64,000 nt of DNA from Corallococcus soli (lineage in GTDB: Bacteria > Myxococcota > Myxococcia > Myxococcales > Myxococcaceae), in NCBI RefSeq assembly GCF_014930455.1, contig NZ_JAAIYO010000006.1, positions 310,001-374,000 on the forward strand. Reading direction: 5' to 3'. Under the pieces are notes generated by a model that was not told the DNA's origin, made no database searches, and saw nothing but the letters and a program-made list of their open reading frames with translations. A program made the translations under genes and the position numbers. Positions 25,828 through 34,500 of this stretch are shown here, piece after piece (the first letter of the stretch is position 1; each line of letters begins with the position of its first letter).

Positions 25828-26580
25828 CTATTCGCCCAGGTACGCGCGCCGCACCTCGGCGCTCTCCAGGAGCGCCTTGCCCGCGCCGGCCATCACCACC
25901 TCGCCCGTCTCCAGCACGTAGCCGTAGTGCGCGGCGTTGAGGGCCAGGTGCGCATTCTGCTCCACCAGCAGCACGCTGACGCCGGTGGCGTTCACGTCGC
26001 GCAGCGTGCGGAAGATGGTCTCCGTCACCTGCGGCGCCAGGCCCAGGGACGGCTCGTCCAGCAGCAGCAGCTGGGGCTTGCTCAAGAGGGCCCGGGCGAT
26101 GGCCAGCATCTGCTGCTCGCCGCCGGACAGCGTGCCCGCCAGCTGGCGGCGGCGCTCCTTGAGCACCGGGAAGAGCGTGAAGCCCTGCTCCATGTCCTGG
26201 GCCACCTGGGCGGTGTCCTTGCGCAGGTACGCGCCCAGCTCCAGGTTCTCCTGCACGGTGAGGTTGGGGAAGATGCCCCGGCCCTCCGGCGCGTGCGCCA
26301 TGCCGCGCGGCACCAGCTGGTGGGCCTTGAGGGACGTGGTGTCCTTGCCCTCCAGCGTGATGCGGCCCGCCGCGGCCTTGAGCATGCCGCTCACCGCGCG
26401 CAGGGTGCTCGTCTTGCCCGCGCCGTTGGCGCCGATGAGGGCCACCATCTCGCCCTTGCCCACCCGCAGGGACACGCCCCGGAGCGCCTGGATGGCGCCG
26501 TAGCGGACCTGGAGCCCCTCCACCGTGAGCAGCGGCGCGAACTCGCGGCGCTCGCCCAGGACCTTCATCGGCTCGCTCAC
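25828..26580 (-). CDS. livF: Branched-chain amino acid ABC transporter ATPase LivF
   Basis: One of two ATPases that drive uptake of branched-chain amino acids through LivH-LivM. The 250-aa protein has Walker A GANGAGKTS, signature TLSGGEQQM, Walker B LLLLDEPSLGL and the LivF-specific LVEQNAHLAL. A GTG start at 26580 overlaps the livG stop (GTGA), and an in-frame ATG follows four codons later. Last gene of the livJ-H-M-G-F operon. Confidence 0.95.
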   Translation of the reverse strand: MSEPMKVLGERREFAPLLTVEGLQVRYGAIQALRGVSLRVGKGEMVALIGANGAGKTSTLRAVSGMLKAAAGRITLEGKDTTSLKAHQLVPRGMAHAPEGRGIFPNLTVQENLELGAYLRKDTAQVAQDMEQGFTLFPVLKERRRQLAGTLSGGEQQMLAIARALLSKPQLLLLDEPSLGLAPQVTETIFRTLRDVNATGVSVLLVEQNAHLALNAAHYGYVLETGEVVMAGAGKALLESAEVRRAYLGE

Positions 26581-27446
26581 GCCGCGCCTCCGTGGGATTC
26601 CAGGTAGCTGTCACCCAGGTACGCTTCAATGACCTTGCGGTCGCTGCGCACCGCCGCCGGGGCGCCGCGCGCGATGGTCTCGCCGTGGTCCAGCACGGTG
26701 ATGGTCTCGCAGATGCCCATCACCAGCTTCATGTCGTGCTCGATGACCAGCACCCCCAGCGAGAACTCGTCGCGCAGCCGGCGGATGAGCACCATCAGGT
26801 CCGCCTTCTCCCGCGTGTTCATGCCGGCCGCGGGCTCGTCCAGGAGCAGCACCTTGGGCCGCGTCCCCAGCGCGCGGGCGATCTCCAGCCGGCGCTGCTC
26901 GCCATAGGGCAGGTTCTTCGCCTCCTCGTCGCGGCGGTGCGACAGGCCCATGACCTCCAGCAGGTGCTCCGCCTGGCGCGTCAGCTCCCGCTCCTCCCGC
27001 TGGAAGCCGGGGGTGAGCAGCAGCGCGCGCCACCAGTCCCGGTAGTTGCGCAGCGCCGTGCCCACCTTGGCGGCCTGGCCCAGCCTCACCGGGTGCAGGG
27101 CCCCCTGCGCGCGGCAGGCCACCTTCACGTTGTCCAGCGCGGTGAGCGCGCGGAACAGGCGGATGTTCTGGAACGTGCGCGCGAGGCCCAGGTGGTTGAT
27201 TTGATGCGGCACCCAGCCGTTCACCTTCTGCCCGGCCACGCGCACCTCGCCCTCCGTGGGCTGGTACACGCCGGTGAGCACGTTGAAGGCGGTGGACTTG
27301 CCCGCGCCGTTGGGCCCGATGAGGCCCAGCAGGTCCCCCTGGCGCACGGTGAGGTTGAAGTCCGTGAGGGCCTTGAGCCCCCCGAAGCGGATGCTCACGC
27401 CCGAGGCCTGGAGCATCGCGTCCTGTGAAGTGGCGGCGACGCTCAT
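26577..27446 (-). CDS. livG: Branched-chain amino acid ABC transporter ATPase LivG
   Basis: Second ATPase of the liv system, 289 aa. Walker A is GPNGAGKST. The family segments GLARTFQNIRLF, NLPYGEQRRLEIARAL, LLLDEPAAGMN and VIEHDMKLVM are all present, and the N-terminal FGGLKALTDFNLTV is typical. The ATG at 27446 overlaps the livM stop (ATGA), so the frame, although open far upstream, begins here. The region between Walker A and the signature is slightly longer than the commonest form, as in the LivG subfamily. Confidence 0.95.
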   Translation of the reverse strand: MSVAATSQDAMLQASGVSIRFGGLKALTDFNLTVRQGDLLGLIGPNGAGKSTAFNVLTGVYQPTEGEVRVAGQKVNGWVPHQINHLGLARTFQNIRLFRALTALDNVKVACRAQGALHPVRLGQAAKVGTALRNYRDWWRALLLTPGFQREERELTRQAEHLLEVMGLSHRRDEEAKNLPYGEQRRLEIARALGTRPKVLLLDEPAAGMNTREKADLMVLIRRLRDEFSLGVLVIEHDMKLVMGICETITVLDHGETIARGAPAAVRSDRKVIEAYLGDSYLESHGGAA

Positions 27447-28513
27447 GTCAGCCCCTTCTTCTTGCGGGGAAGCCAGCGCGGCAGCACGTCCCAGAGTTCC
27501 TTCGTGCCGAACAGGCCCTGGGGCCGGGCCAGCATCAGCACCACCAGCAGGACGCCGTACACGGGCATGCGGATCTGATCCACCTTCTGCGCCAGGCTGC
27601 CCTCCGCGCCCAGCGCGCCGAACAGCGAGCGCAGGCCCTCCGGCAGCAGCGTGAGGAAGATGGCCGCGACGATGGCGCCCGTGGTGGAGCCCAGGCCGCC
27701 CAGCACCACCATGACGACGATCTCCATCGACTTCACGAAGGTGAACGAGCCCGGGTTGATGATGGGCACGAAGTGGGCGAACAGGCCGCCCGCGATGCCG
27801 GCGAAGAACGACGAGATGACGAACGCGCGGACCTTGTAGCCGGTGGTGTCCACGCCCATCGCTTCGGCGGCGACCTCGTCCTCGCGGATGGCCCACAGGC
27901 TGCGGCCGTGACTGGAGCCCGCGATTCTCCGGGCCACCAGCACCACCGCGAAGACCCAGAAGTACACCATGGCCACGCTGGAGTACTGCGGGATGCCCGA
28001 CAGCCCCAGCGCGCGGCCGAACGCCTCCGTGTTCTGCACGAAGACGCGGATGATTTCGCCGAAGCCCAGCGTGACGATGGCCAGGTAGTCCCCGCGCAGG
28101 CGCAGGGACGGCAGCCCCACCAGGAAGCCGCAGAGCGCCGCGCAGGCGCCGCCCGCGAGCAGCGCCACGACGAAGAGCACCTGGTCGCTGGCGGCCACCG
28201 GCAGGAAGGAGAGCGCCACCTCCTTGAACGACAGCGACGTGACGCCCGCGATGTACGCGCCCACCGCCATGAAGCCCGCGTGGCCAATGGAGAACTGGCC
28301 CGTCATGCCGTTCACGATGTTGAGGCTCACCGCGAGGATGATGTTCACCCCCACGACGGACAGCAGATACGTGGCGAAGGGGGAAGCGCCCAGCGTCCAC
28401 TCGGCCAGCGCCAGCACCGGCAGGGCGAGGAGCACGGGCAGGATGCCGCGCAGCGCCGGGGGAATGGGGCCCGCCATGTCGTCGGGCAGGGTCGTCGCGC
28501 CAGGGGTCGCCAT
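27443..28513 (-). CDS. livM: Branched-chain amino acid ABC transporter permease LivM
   Basis: Inner-membrane permease of 356 aa. About ten hydrophobic spans are visible. Family blocks include NIVNGMTGQFSIGHAGFMAVGAYIAG, LRLRGDYLAIVTLGFGEIIRV and GGLGSTTGAIVAAIFLTLLPE. It overlaps livH by one base (TGATG) and livG by four bases, so the operon is tightly coupled. The C-terminus is basic (PRKKKGLT). Confidence 0.95.
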   Translation of the reverse strand: MATPGATTLPDDMAGPIPPALRGILPVLLALPVLALAEWTLGASPFATYLLSVVGVNIILAVSLNIVNGMTGQFSIGHAGFMAVGAYIAGVTSLSFKEVALSFLPVAASDQVLFVVALLAGGACAALCGFLVGLPSLRLRGDYLAIVTLGFGEIIRVFVQNTEAFGRALGLSGIPQYSSVAMVYFWVFAVVLVARRIAGSSHGRSLWAIREDEVAAEAMGVDTTGYKVRAFVISSFFAGIAGGLFAHFVPIINPGSFTFVKSMEIVVMVVLGGLGSTTGAIVAAIFLTLLPEGLRSLFGALGAEGSLAQKVDQIRMPVYGVLLVVLMLARPQGLFGTKELWDVLPRWLPRKKKGLT

Positions 28514-29433
28514 CAGACCTTCTCCGCCGCGACCCGGCCGAAGAGGCCGCCCGGCTTCACCAGCAACACCAGGATGAGGAAGCCGAAGGCCACCGCGTCA
28601 CGCCAGGTGCTGGCCGCGTAGCCCACGACGAACTCCTCCACCAGCCCCAGCAGCAGCGCGCCCACCACCGCGCCCGGCACGTTGCCGATGCCGCCGATGA
28701 CCGCCGCCACGAAGGCCTTGAGGCCCACGTACAGGCCCATGAGCGGGCTCACGGACGTGTCCTTGATGGCGTAGAGCAGGCCCGCGCCCGCCGCCAGCCC
28801 GCTGGAGAGCATGAACGTCAGCGCGATGATGCGGTCGGTGGGGATGCCCATCAGCGCCGCGGTGCGGTGGTCCCAGGACACCGCGCGCATCGCCATGCCG
28901 AAGCGCGTCCGGTACACGAGGAACTGGAGCGCGCCCATCAGCGTCACCGCGATGAGGAAGCTGATGACCTGCCAGTTCCACACCACCACGTCGCGGTCGC
29001 CCACGATGAACCACTCCGTGGGGACGATGACCTCCGGGAAGGCCCGGGGGGAAGCGCCCGGCAGGAAGCCGATGTCCAACTGGAAGCCGTACGACAGCGC
29101 GAACGAGATGCCGATGGCGGTGATGAGCGCGGTGAGGCGCGGCTTCTCGCGCAGCGGCCGGTAGGCGAAGCGTTCAATCAGGAAGCCGAGCAGCGCGCAG
29201 CCGCCCATGGCCACCGCGAAGATGACGACCACGCCCCAGAGGGAGCGCTGCGCCTCGCGCCCGAGGGCGAAGGCGGTCGCGTAGCCCATGTAGACGCCGA
29301 CCATCATCACGTCGCCGTGGGCGAAGTTGATGAGCTTGAGGACGCCGTACACCATCGTGTAGCCCAGTGCGACCAGGGCGTAGATGGTGCCGGAGGCCAG
29401 TCCGTTGATGAGGTGCTGGAGAAGCTGCGACAT
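28513..29433 (-). CDS. livH: Branched-chain amino acid ABC transporter permease LivH
   Basis: Partner permease of LivM, 306 aa with about eight membrane spans. The opening LLQHLINGLASGTIYALVALGYTMVYGVLKLINFAHGDVMMVG is the family hallmark, and GGIGNVPGAVVGALLLGLVEEF is the conserved C-terminal loop. The ATG at 29433 is chosen because the open frame further upstream is antisense-like and lies inside livJ. It starts 17 nt after the livJ stop. Confidence 0.95.
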   Translation of the reverse strand: MSQLLQHLINGLASGTIYALVALGYTMVYGVLKLINFAHGDVMMVGVYMGYATAFALGREAQRSLWGVVVIFAVAMGGCALLGFLIERFAYRPLREKPRLTALITAIGISFALSYGFQLDIGFLPGASPRAFPEVIVPTEWFIVGDRDVVVWNWQVISFLIAVTLMGALQFLVYRTRFGMAMRAVSWDHRTAALMGIPTDRIIALTFMLSSGLAAGAGLLYAIKDTSVSPLMGLYVGLKAFVAAVIGGIGNVPGAVVGALLLGLVEEFVVGYAASTWRDAVAFGFLILVLLVKPGGLFGRVAAEKV

Positions 29434-29450
29434 GCCGGGGGGGACCTGAC

Positions 29451-30656
29451 CTACGGAGCGATGGTGGTGACGTAGGTGGACTTGCCGTCCGCGACCTTCA
29501 GCACCACGGCGGACTTCACCGCGTTGCGCTTCGCGTCCAGCGTGATGGCGCCCGCGACACCCGGGAAGTTCTTTGTCTGCGCGATGGCGTCGCGCAGCGC
29601 CGGGCCGCTGGTGTCCGGGGCGCGCTTGAGCGCGTCGATGGCGACCCACGCGGCGTCGTACGCCAGCGCCGCGAGCGCGTCCGGCACCGCGCCGTTGTAG
29701 TCCGCCTTGTAGTCCGCGATGAACTTCTTCACGCGCTCGTCCGGGTTGTCCGGCGAGTAGTGGTTGGAGAAGTAGCTGCCGTCGATGGCGCTGCCGCCCA
29801 GCTCGAAGAGCTTCTCGGAGTCCCAGCCGTCGCCGCCCATCAGCGGCACCTTCAGGCCCAGCTCCCGCGCCTGCCGGGCGATGACGCCCACCTCGCTGTA
29901 GTAGCCCGGCACGTAGATGCCCTCCGGCTGCGTCTTCTTGATGGCGGTCAGCTGCGCGCGGTAGTCCGTGTCGCCCTGGCTGTAGCTCTCCGTGACGGTG
30001 ATCTTCCCGCCCAGCTCCGCGAACTTCTGGCGGAACACCTCCGTGAGACCGATGGAGTAGGCGCTCTTGTTGTCCTGGAGCACCGCGACCTTGTTCAGCT
30101 TGAGGTGCTCGCGCGCGAACTTGGCCATCACGAAGCCCTGGAACGGGTCGATGAAGCAGACGCGAAAGATGTAGTCGCCCTTCTCCGTCACGGTGGGGTT
30201 GGTGGACGAGGGCGTGATCATCGGCACGCCCGCCGCCTGCGCCTTCTCCGCCATGGCGAGCGAGCTGGACGACGCCACCTCGCCCAGGATGAGGACCACC
30301 TTGTCCTGGGTAATCAGTCGGGTGACGGCCTGCGCCGCCTCCTCGGGCTTGCTCTGGTCGTCATAGACGCGCACCACCAGCTTCTTGCCCTTCACGCCGC
30401 CCGCCGCGTTGGCCTCCTTGAGCGCCAGCGCGATGCCGTTGCGGCTGGAGATGCCGAAGGTGGCCTGTCCGCCCGTCAGCGCGCCCACTTCGCCCAGGAC
30501 GATGACGTCGTTCCCCGCCGGGGTGCCGCCGCCCTGCGCCACGGCCGGGACCTGCGCCGAGGGCTGGCCGCCCTCTCCCGTGGGCTGCGTCTTCTTCTCG
30601 CAGGCGACCGCCAGGACGGCGAGCGCGGCGAGGAGCATCGGGGCAAGTCGTCGCAT
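29451..30656 (-). CDS. Branched-chain amino acid ABC transporter substrate-binding lipoprotein
   Basis: Type I periplasmic binding protein (LivJ/LivK class) of 401 aa that captures the amino acid substrate. The signal peptide ends in a lipobox (LAVACEKK), so it is lipid-anchored rather than free. Family features are VIVLGEVGALTGGQATFGISSRNGIALALKEANAAGG, ITPSSTNPTVTEKG, YIFRVCFIDPFQG and AALAYDAAWVAIDALKRA. GGAGGGAACTCCCAC precedes the ATG at 30656. It is the first gene of the liv operon; its promoter should lie in 30657-30808. Specificity (Leu/Ile/Val or another amide or aliphatic compound) cannot be decided from sequence. Confidence 0.93.
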   Translation of the reverse strand: MRRLAPMLLAALAVLAVACEKKTQPTGEGGQPSAQVPAVAQGGGTPAGNDVIVLGEVGALTGGQATFGISSRNGIALALKEANAAGGVKGKKLVVRVYDDQSKPEEAAQAVTRLITQDKVVLILGEVASSSSLAMAEKAQAAGVPMITPSSTNPTVTEKGDYIFRVCFIDPFQGFVMAKFAREHLKLNKVAVLQDNKSAYSIGLTEVFRQKFAELGGKITVTESYSQGDTDYRAQLTAIKKTQPEGIYVPGYYSEVGVIARQARELGLKVPLMGGDGWDSEKLFELGGSAIDGSYFSNHYSPDNPDERVKKFIADYKADYNGAVPDALAALAYDAAWVAIDALKRAPDTSGPALRDAIAQTKNFPGVAGAITLDAKRNAVKSAVVLKVADGKSTYVTTIAP

Positions 30657-30808
30657 GTGGGAGTTCCCTCCGGGGGGAGATGACGGCAAAGCCCCGGTTT
30701 TCTAGGGGAGCCCTCCCCATGGGTCAAGCGCACAGCTTGCAACCGGACTCTCGCGAACACCCTGGAACAGCGCTGTCGTGCGCCCCGCCCCCCTCGGGCG
30801 CCCCGGGC

Positions 30809-31258
30809 TCACTCCCCCGCGGACGACGACGGCTCGCCCCAGGAGCGCTCCCGGCCGGACGGCCCCCGCCGCGGCAGGGGCCAGAGCTTCGGGGTCCCCT
30901 CCGCTGGCTCCCCCGCGACCCCCAGCGCGCGCGCCAGGTCGTCCGCGCAGGGGCGCCACGCCACGTCGTCCAGGGGCCGTGCAGGCGGCGGGGTGGAGCG
31001 GGCCGGCGCTCCCAAGGCGTCGTCGAGCGGCCCGGGCGCCTCGCGCAAGGTCCCCCTGGAGGCAGGGGACAGGGCGCGGCGGCGCAGGAGCCCGCCGGCC
31101 ACCACCACCCCCACGAGCCCCGCCATCCACCCGAGTCCCCGGCCCGCGGCCCGGGCCCGGACTCCGTGACCGCTCGCGGCACGGGCGCGGGCGGGCACAC
31201 CGCTCCACGGCATGCCGCTCCACCGCTTCAACCCACGGCCCAGGCTCGTGCTGCGCAT
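30809..31258 (-). CDS. Small hypothetical protein with one membrane segment
   Basis: A 149-aa protein of no recognised family. A basic N-terminus (about residues 1-45, rich in Arg/Gly/Trp) is followed by a hydrophobic span WMAGLVGVVVAGGLL and then a Pro/Ala-rich C-terminal region with WRPCADDLARALGVAGEPAEG and an acidic end. Third codon positions are almost all G or C in this frame and not in the others, which is the main evidence that it is a gene. The ATG at 31258 follows GGGAGCC; an ATG at 31288 is an alternative. It is oriented towards the liv operon. Confidence 0.6.
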   Translation of the reverse strand: MRSTSLGRGLKRWSGMPWSGVPARARAASGHGVRARAAGRGLGWMAGLVGVVVAGGLLRRRALSPASRGTLREAPGPLDDALGAPARSTPPPARPLDDVAWRPCADDLARALGVAGEPAEGTPKLWPLPRRGPSGRERSWGEPSSSAGE

Positions 31259-31610
31259 GGAAGGCTCCCGGAACGCGGGCCAGGACACCTGACCCGCGTC
31301 AACACAGTGGGGCGCGTCTGGCAGCGCGGCCAGCGGGGGGACGGGTCGCTTCGACCTGCATGGCCGCTGTGCGGACGGGGGCCAGCAGGGGGCTTGCGGA
31401 ACGCGACCATGGCGGGCTGGGTGACGAGCCCCCGGATCATCCCGGGGCAGGGGTTTTCTTGTCGGTCATTGACACCACCTTCCTGCTGATGACCCCCGGC
31501 GGGCACCTTGAGCGTCCCCTCCCCCCAGGAGCCCCAACCCAGTGCGACGGACGACCTCCGGCGCTCCGCCCGGCCACACGACCCGATGTGAAGGCACAAG
31601 GAGCCAGTCC
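31259..31610. other. 352-nt intergenic region
   Basis: Divergent-promoter space between the small membrane protein and the PRC-barrel gene. Open frames are present on the minus strand (for example 31228-31599) but lack the local third-position bias. A TTGACA occurs at 31469-31474 without a convincing -10 element. CAAGGAG just before 31611 is the ribosome-binding site of the next gene. Confidence 0.4.
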
Positions 31611-32468
31611 ATGATCAAGCGCAACGACATCAAGGAAGGCATGACCGTCCGCAGCAGCGACGGGGAGAAGCTGGGCAAGGTGTTCGCCATCAGCGACGCC
31701 GAGTTCCACATCGAGAAGGGCATGTTCTTCCCGAAGGACTACCTGGTCCGCTACGCGGAGGTGAGCGACATCCGCAACGGGGAGATCTACCTCAACCACG
31801 GCCGCGAGGCCCTGAGCAGCCTGTCCGACGCGGGCAGCATCGCGGGCCGCGGGGGTGGCGCGGGCGTGGGTCCTGGCGCCCTGGGCGCGACGGGGGCGGC
31901 GGCCACCGGCACGGCGAGCGGCATCGGCGCGGGCCTGAAGACGGGCACCCAGAAGATTGGCGACGTGCCCAGGACGGGCGTCCAGGAGCGGGACCTGCGC
32001 GCCAACCTGAAGGAGGAGCGCATCGGGAATGAAGACGTCACGCTGCGCACCCACCACGAGGAGCTGGAGGCCGTGAAGCGCCAGCACCGCGCGGGCGAGG
32101 CCCAGGTGCGCAAGGTCGTCGTGGAGGAGATGCGGACCGTGACGGTCCCCCTGCGCCACGAGGAGGTGGAGGTGGTGCGCCGGGCGGCGAACCCGAACAC
32201 GCCCGACACGGCCAGCTTCCAGGAGGAGACCATCCGCATCCCGCTGAGCGCGGAGGACGCGGAGCTCCAGAAGCGGGTCTACGCGGATGAGGACATCGAC
32301 ATCCGCAAGCGCTCCATGGAGGAGACCCGCAGCATGGAGGGCCGCGTCCGCCACGAGGAGGTGGAGGGCGTGACGGTGGTGCGCACCGCCGACGAGGACC
32401 TGGACGACGAGAAGCGCCGCGCCGGCTACAAGGCGTCGCCCGATGTGGACCCCATCAAGCGTCGCTAG
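31611..32468 (+). CDS. PRC-barrel and DUF2382 (YsnF/AvaK-like) stress-type protein
   Basis: Cytoplasmic 285-aa protein. The N-terminus (about residues 1-75) is a PRC-barrel: MIKRNDIKEGMTVRSSDGEKLGKVFAI, FFPKDYLVRYAEVSDI. A Gly/Ala-rich linker leads to a DUF2382 domain from about residue 130, marked by ERDLRANLKEERIG, TVPLRHEEVEVVRRAANP, IRIPLSAEDAEL and a short repeat RVRHEEVEGVTVVRT. Proteins of this type are often induced by general stress and have no known enzymatic activity. The ATG at 31611 follows AAGGAGCCAGTCC. It is monocistronic and converges on the kinase gene 75 nt downstream. Confidence 0.9.
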   Translation: MIKRNDIKEGMTVRSSDGEKLGKVFAISDAEFHIEKGMFFPKDYLVRYAEVSDIRNGEIYLNHGREALSSLSDAGSIAGRGGGAGVGPGALGATGAAATGTASGIGAGLKTGTQKIGDVPRTGVQERDLRANLKEERIGNEDVTLRTHHEELEAVKRQHRAGEAQVRKVVVEEMRTVTVPLRHEEVEVVRRAANPNTPDTASFQEETIRIPLSAEDAELQKRVYADEDIDIRKRSMEETRSMEGRVRHEEVEGVTVVRTADEDLDDEKRRAGYKASPDVDPIKRR

Positions 32469-32543
32469 CGCGCGCCGTGGGAAGTCCCGCCGGGCCGTGT
32501 GTCGCCCCCGCATGCCGCCTTCCCGGGGCCCGCGGGGGGCGGC

Positions 32544-34046
32544 TCAACGGCCGCGTCCTGGCGGGCGTGGAGGGGGACGGGCGACCGGCGTCGCGCGCGT
32601 CGGGGCCTCACGGGCCGGGCTGACGGAGGTCTCCATCCGCTGCGCGTCGCGCAGCCGCTCCGGGAAGAGCCGGGCCGTGAGGGCCGCCAGCACCGTGTCG
32701 CGCGCGGGCGGGCACGCGGCCACCAGCCGGTCCGCCATGGCGTGGGCGGAGTCGAAGCGGGACTCGGGCGCCTTGGACAGCGCCACCGACAGGACGTTCC
32801 ACAGGTGCACCGGCACCTCCGGGGGCCTGAGGAGCTTGTCCTGGCAGATGGCCTTCATGGTGGCCAGCTCGTCGTCGCGGTCGAAGGCGCGCCGGCCGGT
32901 GAGGGCCTGGTAGAGGATGAGGCCCATGGCGAACAGGTCGCTTCGCGCGTCCAGCCGCTGGCCCAGCGCCTGCTCCGGGGACATGTAGAGCGGCTTGCCC
33001 TTCACGATGCCCGGCAGCGTCACCGTGCGCTGCGCGCGCACCTTCGCCACGCCGAAGTCCAGCACCTTCACCTGTCCGTCGAAGCCGACCATCAGGTTGT
33101 GCGGTGACAGGTCGCGGTGCACCAGCTCCAGCGACGCGCCGTCCTCGCCCTTGAGTCCATGCGCGGCATGCAGCCCCAGCAGGGCCTGCGACACCACGGC
33201 GGACGCCACCGCCGGCTCCAGCGGCCCCTTGAGCGCGCGCAGCAGCCGGTCCAGGTCGATGCCGTTCACCAGCTCCATGGCGATGTAGTAGGCGCCCTGC
33301 GCCTCGCCGAAGTCGTAGACGTGCACGAGGTTGGGGTGCGACAGCCGCAGGCCGATGCGCGCCTCGTCCAGGAACTGCTGCACCATCTCCGGCTGCGCCG
33401 TGAGGTGCGGCAGGATGCGCTTGAGCGCCACCAGCCGGCCCAGGCCCTCCGGCCCCCGCGTGCGGGCCACCAGCACCTGCGCCATGCCGCCCGTGCCCAG
33501 CGGCTTCACGACCTCATAGCGGCCAATGCGCCCGCGCTGCACCGGCGTGCCTTCCCGGTCCAGCTCGTCCAGCCGCTCCAGCGGCCCCCGGCCGTCCGTC
33601 AGCGCCAGGAAGGACAGCACCGCGGAGTCCAGCTGTTCGCCAATGGCCTCCACCAGCCCCATCACCCGGCCGCCGCCGTCCGCGAAGTTGCCCTCCACCA
33701 CCAGCCCCAGCCCGCCCAGGTTCAACCGCCCCAGGGTGAGCTGCTGGCAGAAGAGCGTGCGGCCATCGGGGAGCTGCTTGGGCCCGCTCCAGTGCGCCGC
33801 CGCGAAGACGTCCGCGCCCAGCTCCCCCAACACCCGCGTGAGCACCGGCCCGCGCGTGCCCCGGAGCGACACGAAGCCCGCGCGGGCGTGCACCATCCGC
33901 GCGCACTGCGTGAGGAACACGTCCAGCCCGGTGTCCAGGTCCAGGCCGCGCTCCAGGCAGTCCTCGATGATGTCGTCGGCCATCCGATGCACGGCCGTCA
34001 GGCCGCGCAGGAAGGCGAGCTCTTCTTCCGGGGAATGGAACTCCAC
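32544..34046 (-). CDS. Hanks-type Ser/Thr protein kinase with N-terminal GAF-like domain
   Basis: Cytoplasmic kinase of 500 aa. Residues about 15-150 look like a GAF-type sensor (DDIIEDCLERGLDLDTGLDVFLTQCARMVHARAGFVSLRGTRG, LGGLGLVVEGNFADGG). The kinase domain begins near residue 177 with YEVVKPLGTGGMAQV. The ATP-binding Lys is in VALKRIL, the catalytic loop is VHRDLSPHN, the metal-binding motif is LDFGVAK and the activation segment ends PLYMSPEQA. HRDLSPHN, with Ser-Pro after HRDL, is a common myxobacterial variant. The tail is Pro/Arg-rich, with no membrane span. It starts 54 nt after the small membrane protein gene at 34101 in the same direction. Confidence 0.92.
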   Translation of the reverse strand: MEFHSPEEELAFLRGLTAVHRMADDIIEDCLERGLDLDTGLDVFLTQCARMVHARAGFVSLRGTRGPVLTRVLGELGADVFAAAHWSGPKQLPDGRTLFCQQLTLGRLNLGGLGLVVEGNFADGGGRVMGLVEAIGEQLDSAVLSFLALTDGRGPLERLDELDREGTPVQRGRIGRYEVVKPLGTGGMAQVLVARTRGPEGLGRLVALKRILPHLTAQPEMVQQFLDEARIGLRLSHPNLVHVYDFGEAQGAYYIAMELVNGIDLDRLLRALKGPLEPAVASAVVSQALLGLHAAHGLKGEDGASLELVHRDLSPHNLMVGFDGQVKVLDFGVAKVRAQRTVTLPGIVKGKPLYMSPEQALGQRLDARSDLFAMGLILYQALTGRRAFDRDDELATMKAICQDKLLRPPEVPVHLWNVLSVALSKAPESRFDSAHAMADRLVAACPPARDTVLAALTARLFPERLRDAQRMETSVSPAREAPTRATPVARPPPRPPGRGR

Positions 34047-34100
34047 GCACCCATCAATACCCGAAAAGCCGGCGCAGAGAAGCGCCCGGGAGGTGGGGCG

Positions 34101-34403
34101 TCAGACGCGCTCGCGGCCCAGGCGCGCCACGGGGGCCAGCCGCTCCAGCGGTTCGGGGCTCCCCAGGGTCGGCGTGACAGGGCGCTCCAGCATGCCGTGC
34201 AGGTCCAGCATGTACTCCAGGTGGGCCACGCGGGCGCGCAGCGCCTCCAGCTCCGGGCCCCGGGCGCCGCCGGCCTGGGCTTCCCGCACGCGCAGCCAGG
34301 TGTCCACCAGCGGCTTGAGGGCGAAGCGCAGCGTCAGTCCCAGGAAGGGAATGCCGATGAGCACCGTCAACATGATGGCCACGACGGCTTCTTGAATCGA
34401 CAT
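34101..34403 (-). CDS. Small membrane protein with coiled-coil-like segment
   Basis: A 100-aa protein: an N-terminal hydrophobic span (AVVAIMLTVLIGIPFLGLTL), then FALKPLVDTWLRVREAQAG and a heptad-like helix PELEALRARVAHLEYMLDLHGML, ending with a basic RLGRERV. It resembles the small PspB/phage-shock-like or DUF-type envelope proteins only in general layout, so no family is assigned. The ATG at 34403 has a G-rich region upstream. It lies between the grpE-dnaK terminator and the GAF-kinase gene, possibly co-transcribed with the latter. Confidence 0.72.
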   Translation of the reverse strand: MSIQEAVVAIMLTVLIGIPFLGLTLRFALKPLVDTWLRVREAQAGGARGPELEALRARVAHLEYMLDLHGMLERPVTPTLGSPEPLERLAPVARLGRERV

Positions 34404-34454
34404 GCGGGGGCTCCGGGGTGGAACGGGAGGCGGGCTCCCCCGGTACGGACGAGG

Positions 34455-34479
34455 GCGCCGGGCGATTGCGGCCCGGCGC
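34455..34479 (-). terminator. Terminator-like hairpin downstream of dnaK
   Basis: GCGCCGGGC (34455-34463) and GCCCGGCGC (34471-34479) form a perfect 9-bp stem with a 7-nt loop, located 22 nt beyond the dnaK stop and before the start of the next gene. No T tract follows on the minus strand. Confidence 0.6.
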
Positions 34480-34500
34480 GCCTTTCGTCCCCGGCGCGGC

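Noticed and set aside
31228-31599. 123-codon minus strand frame upstream of the PRC-barrel gene
   Set aside because: Lacks the third-position G/C bias of neighbours and no domain or signal pattern is visible.
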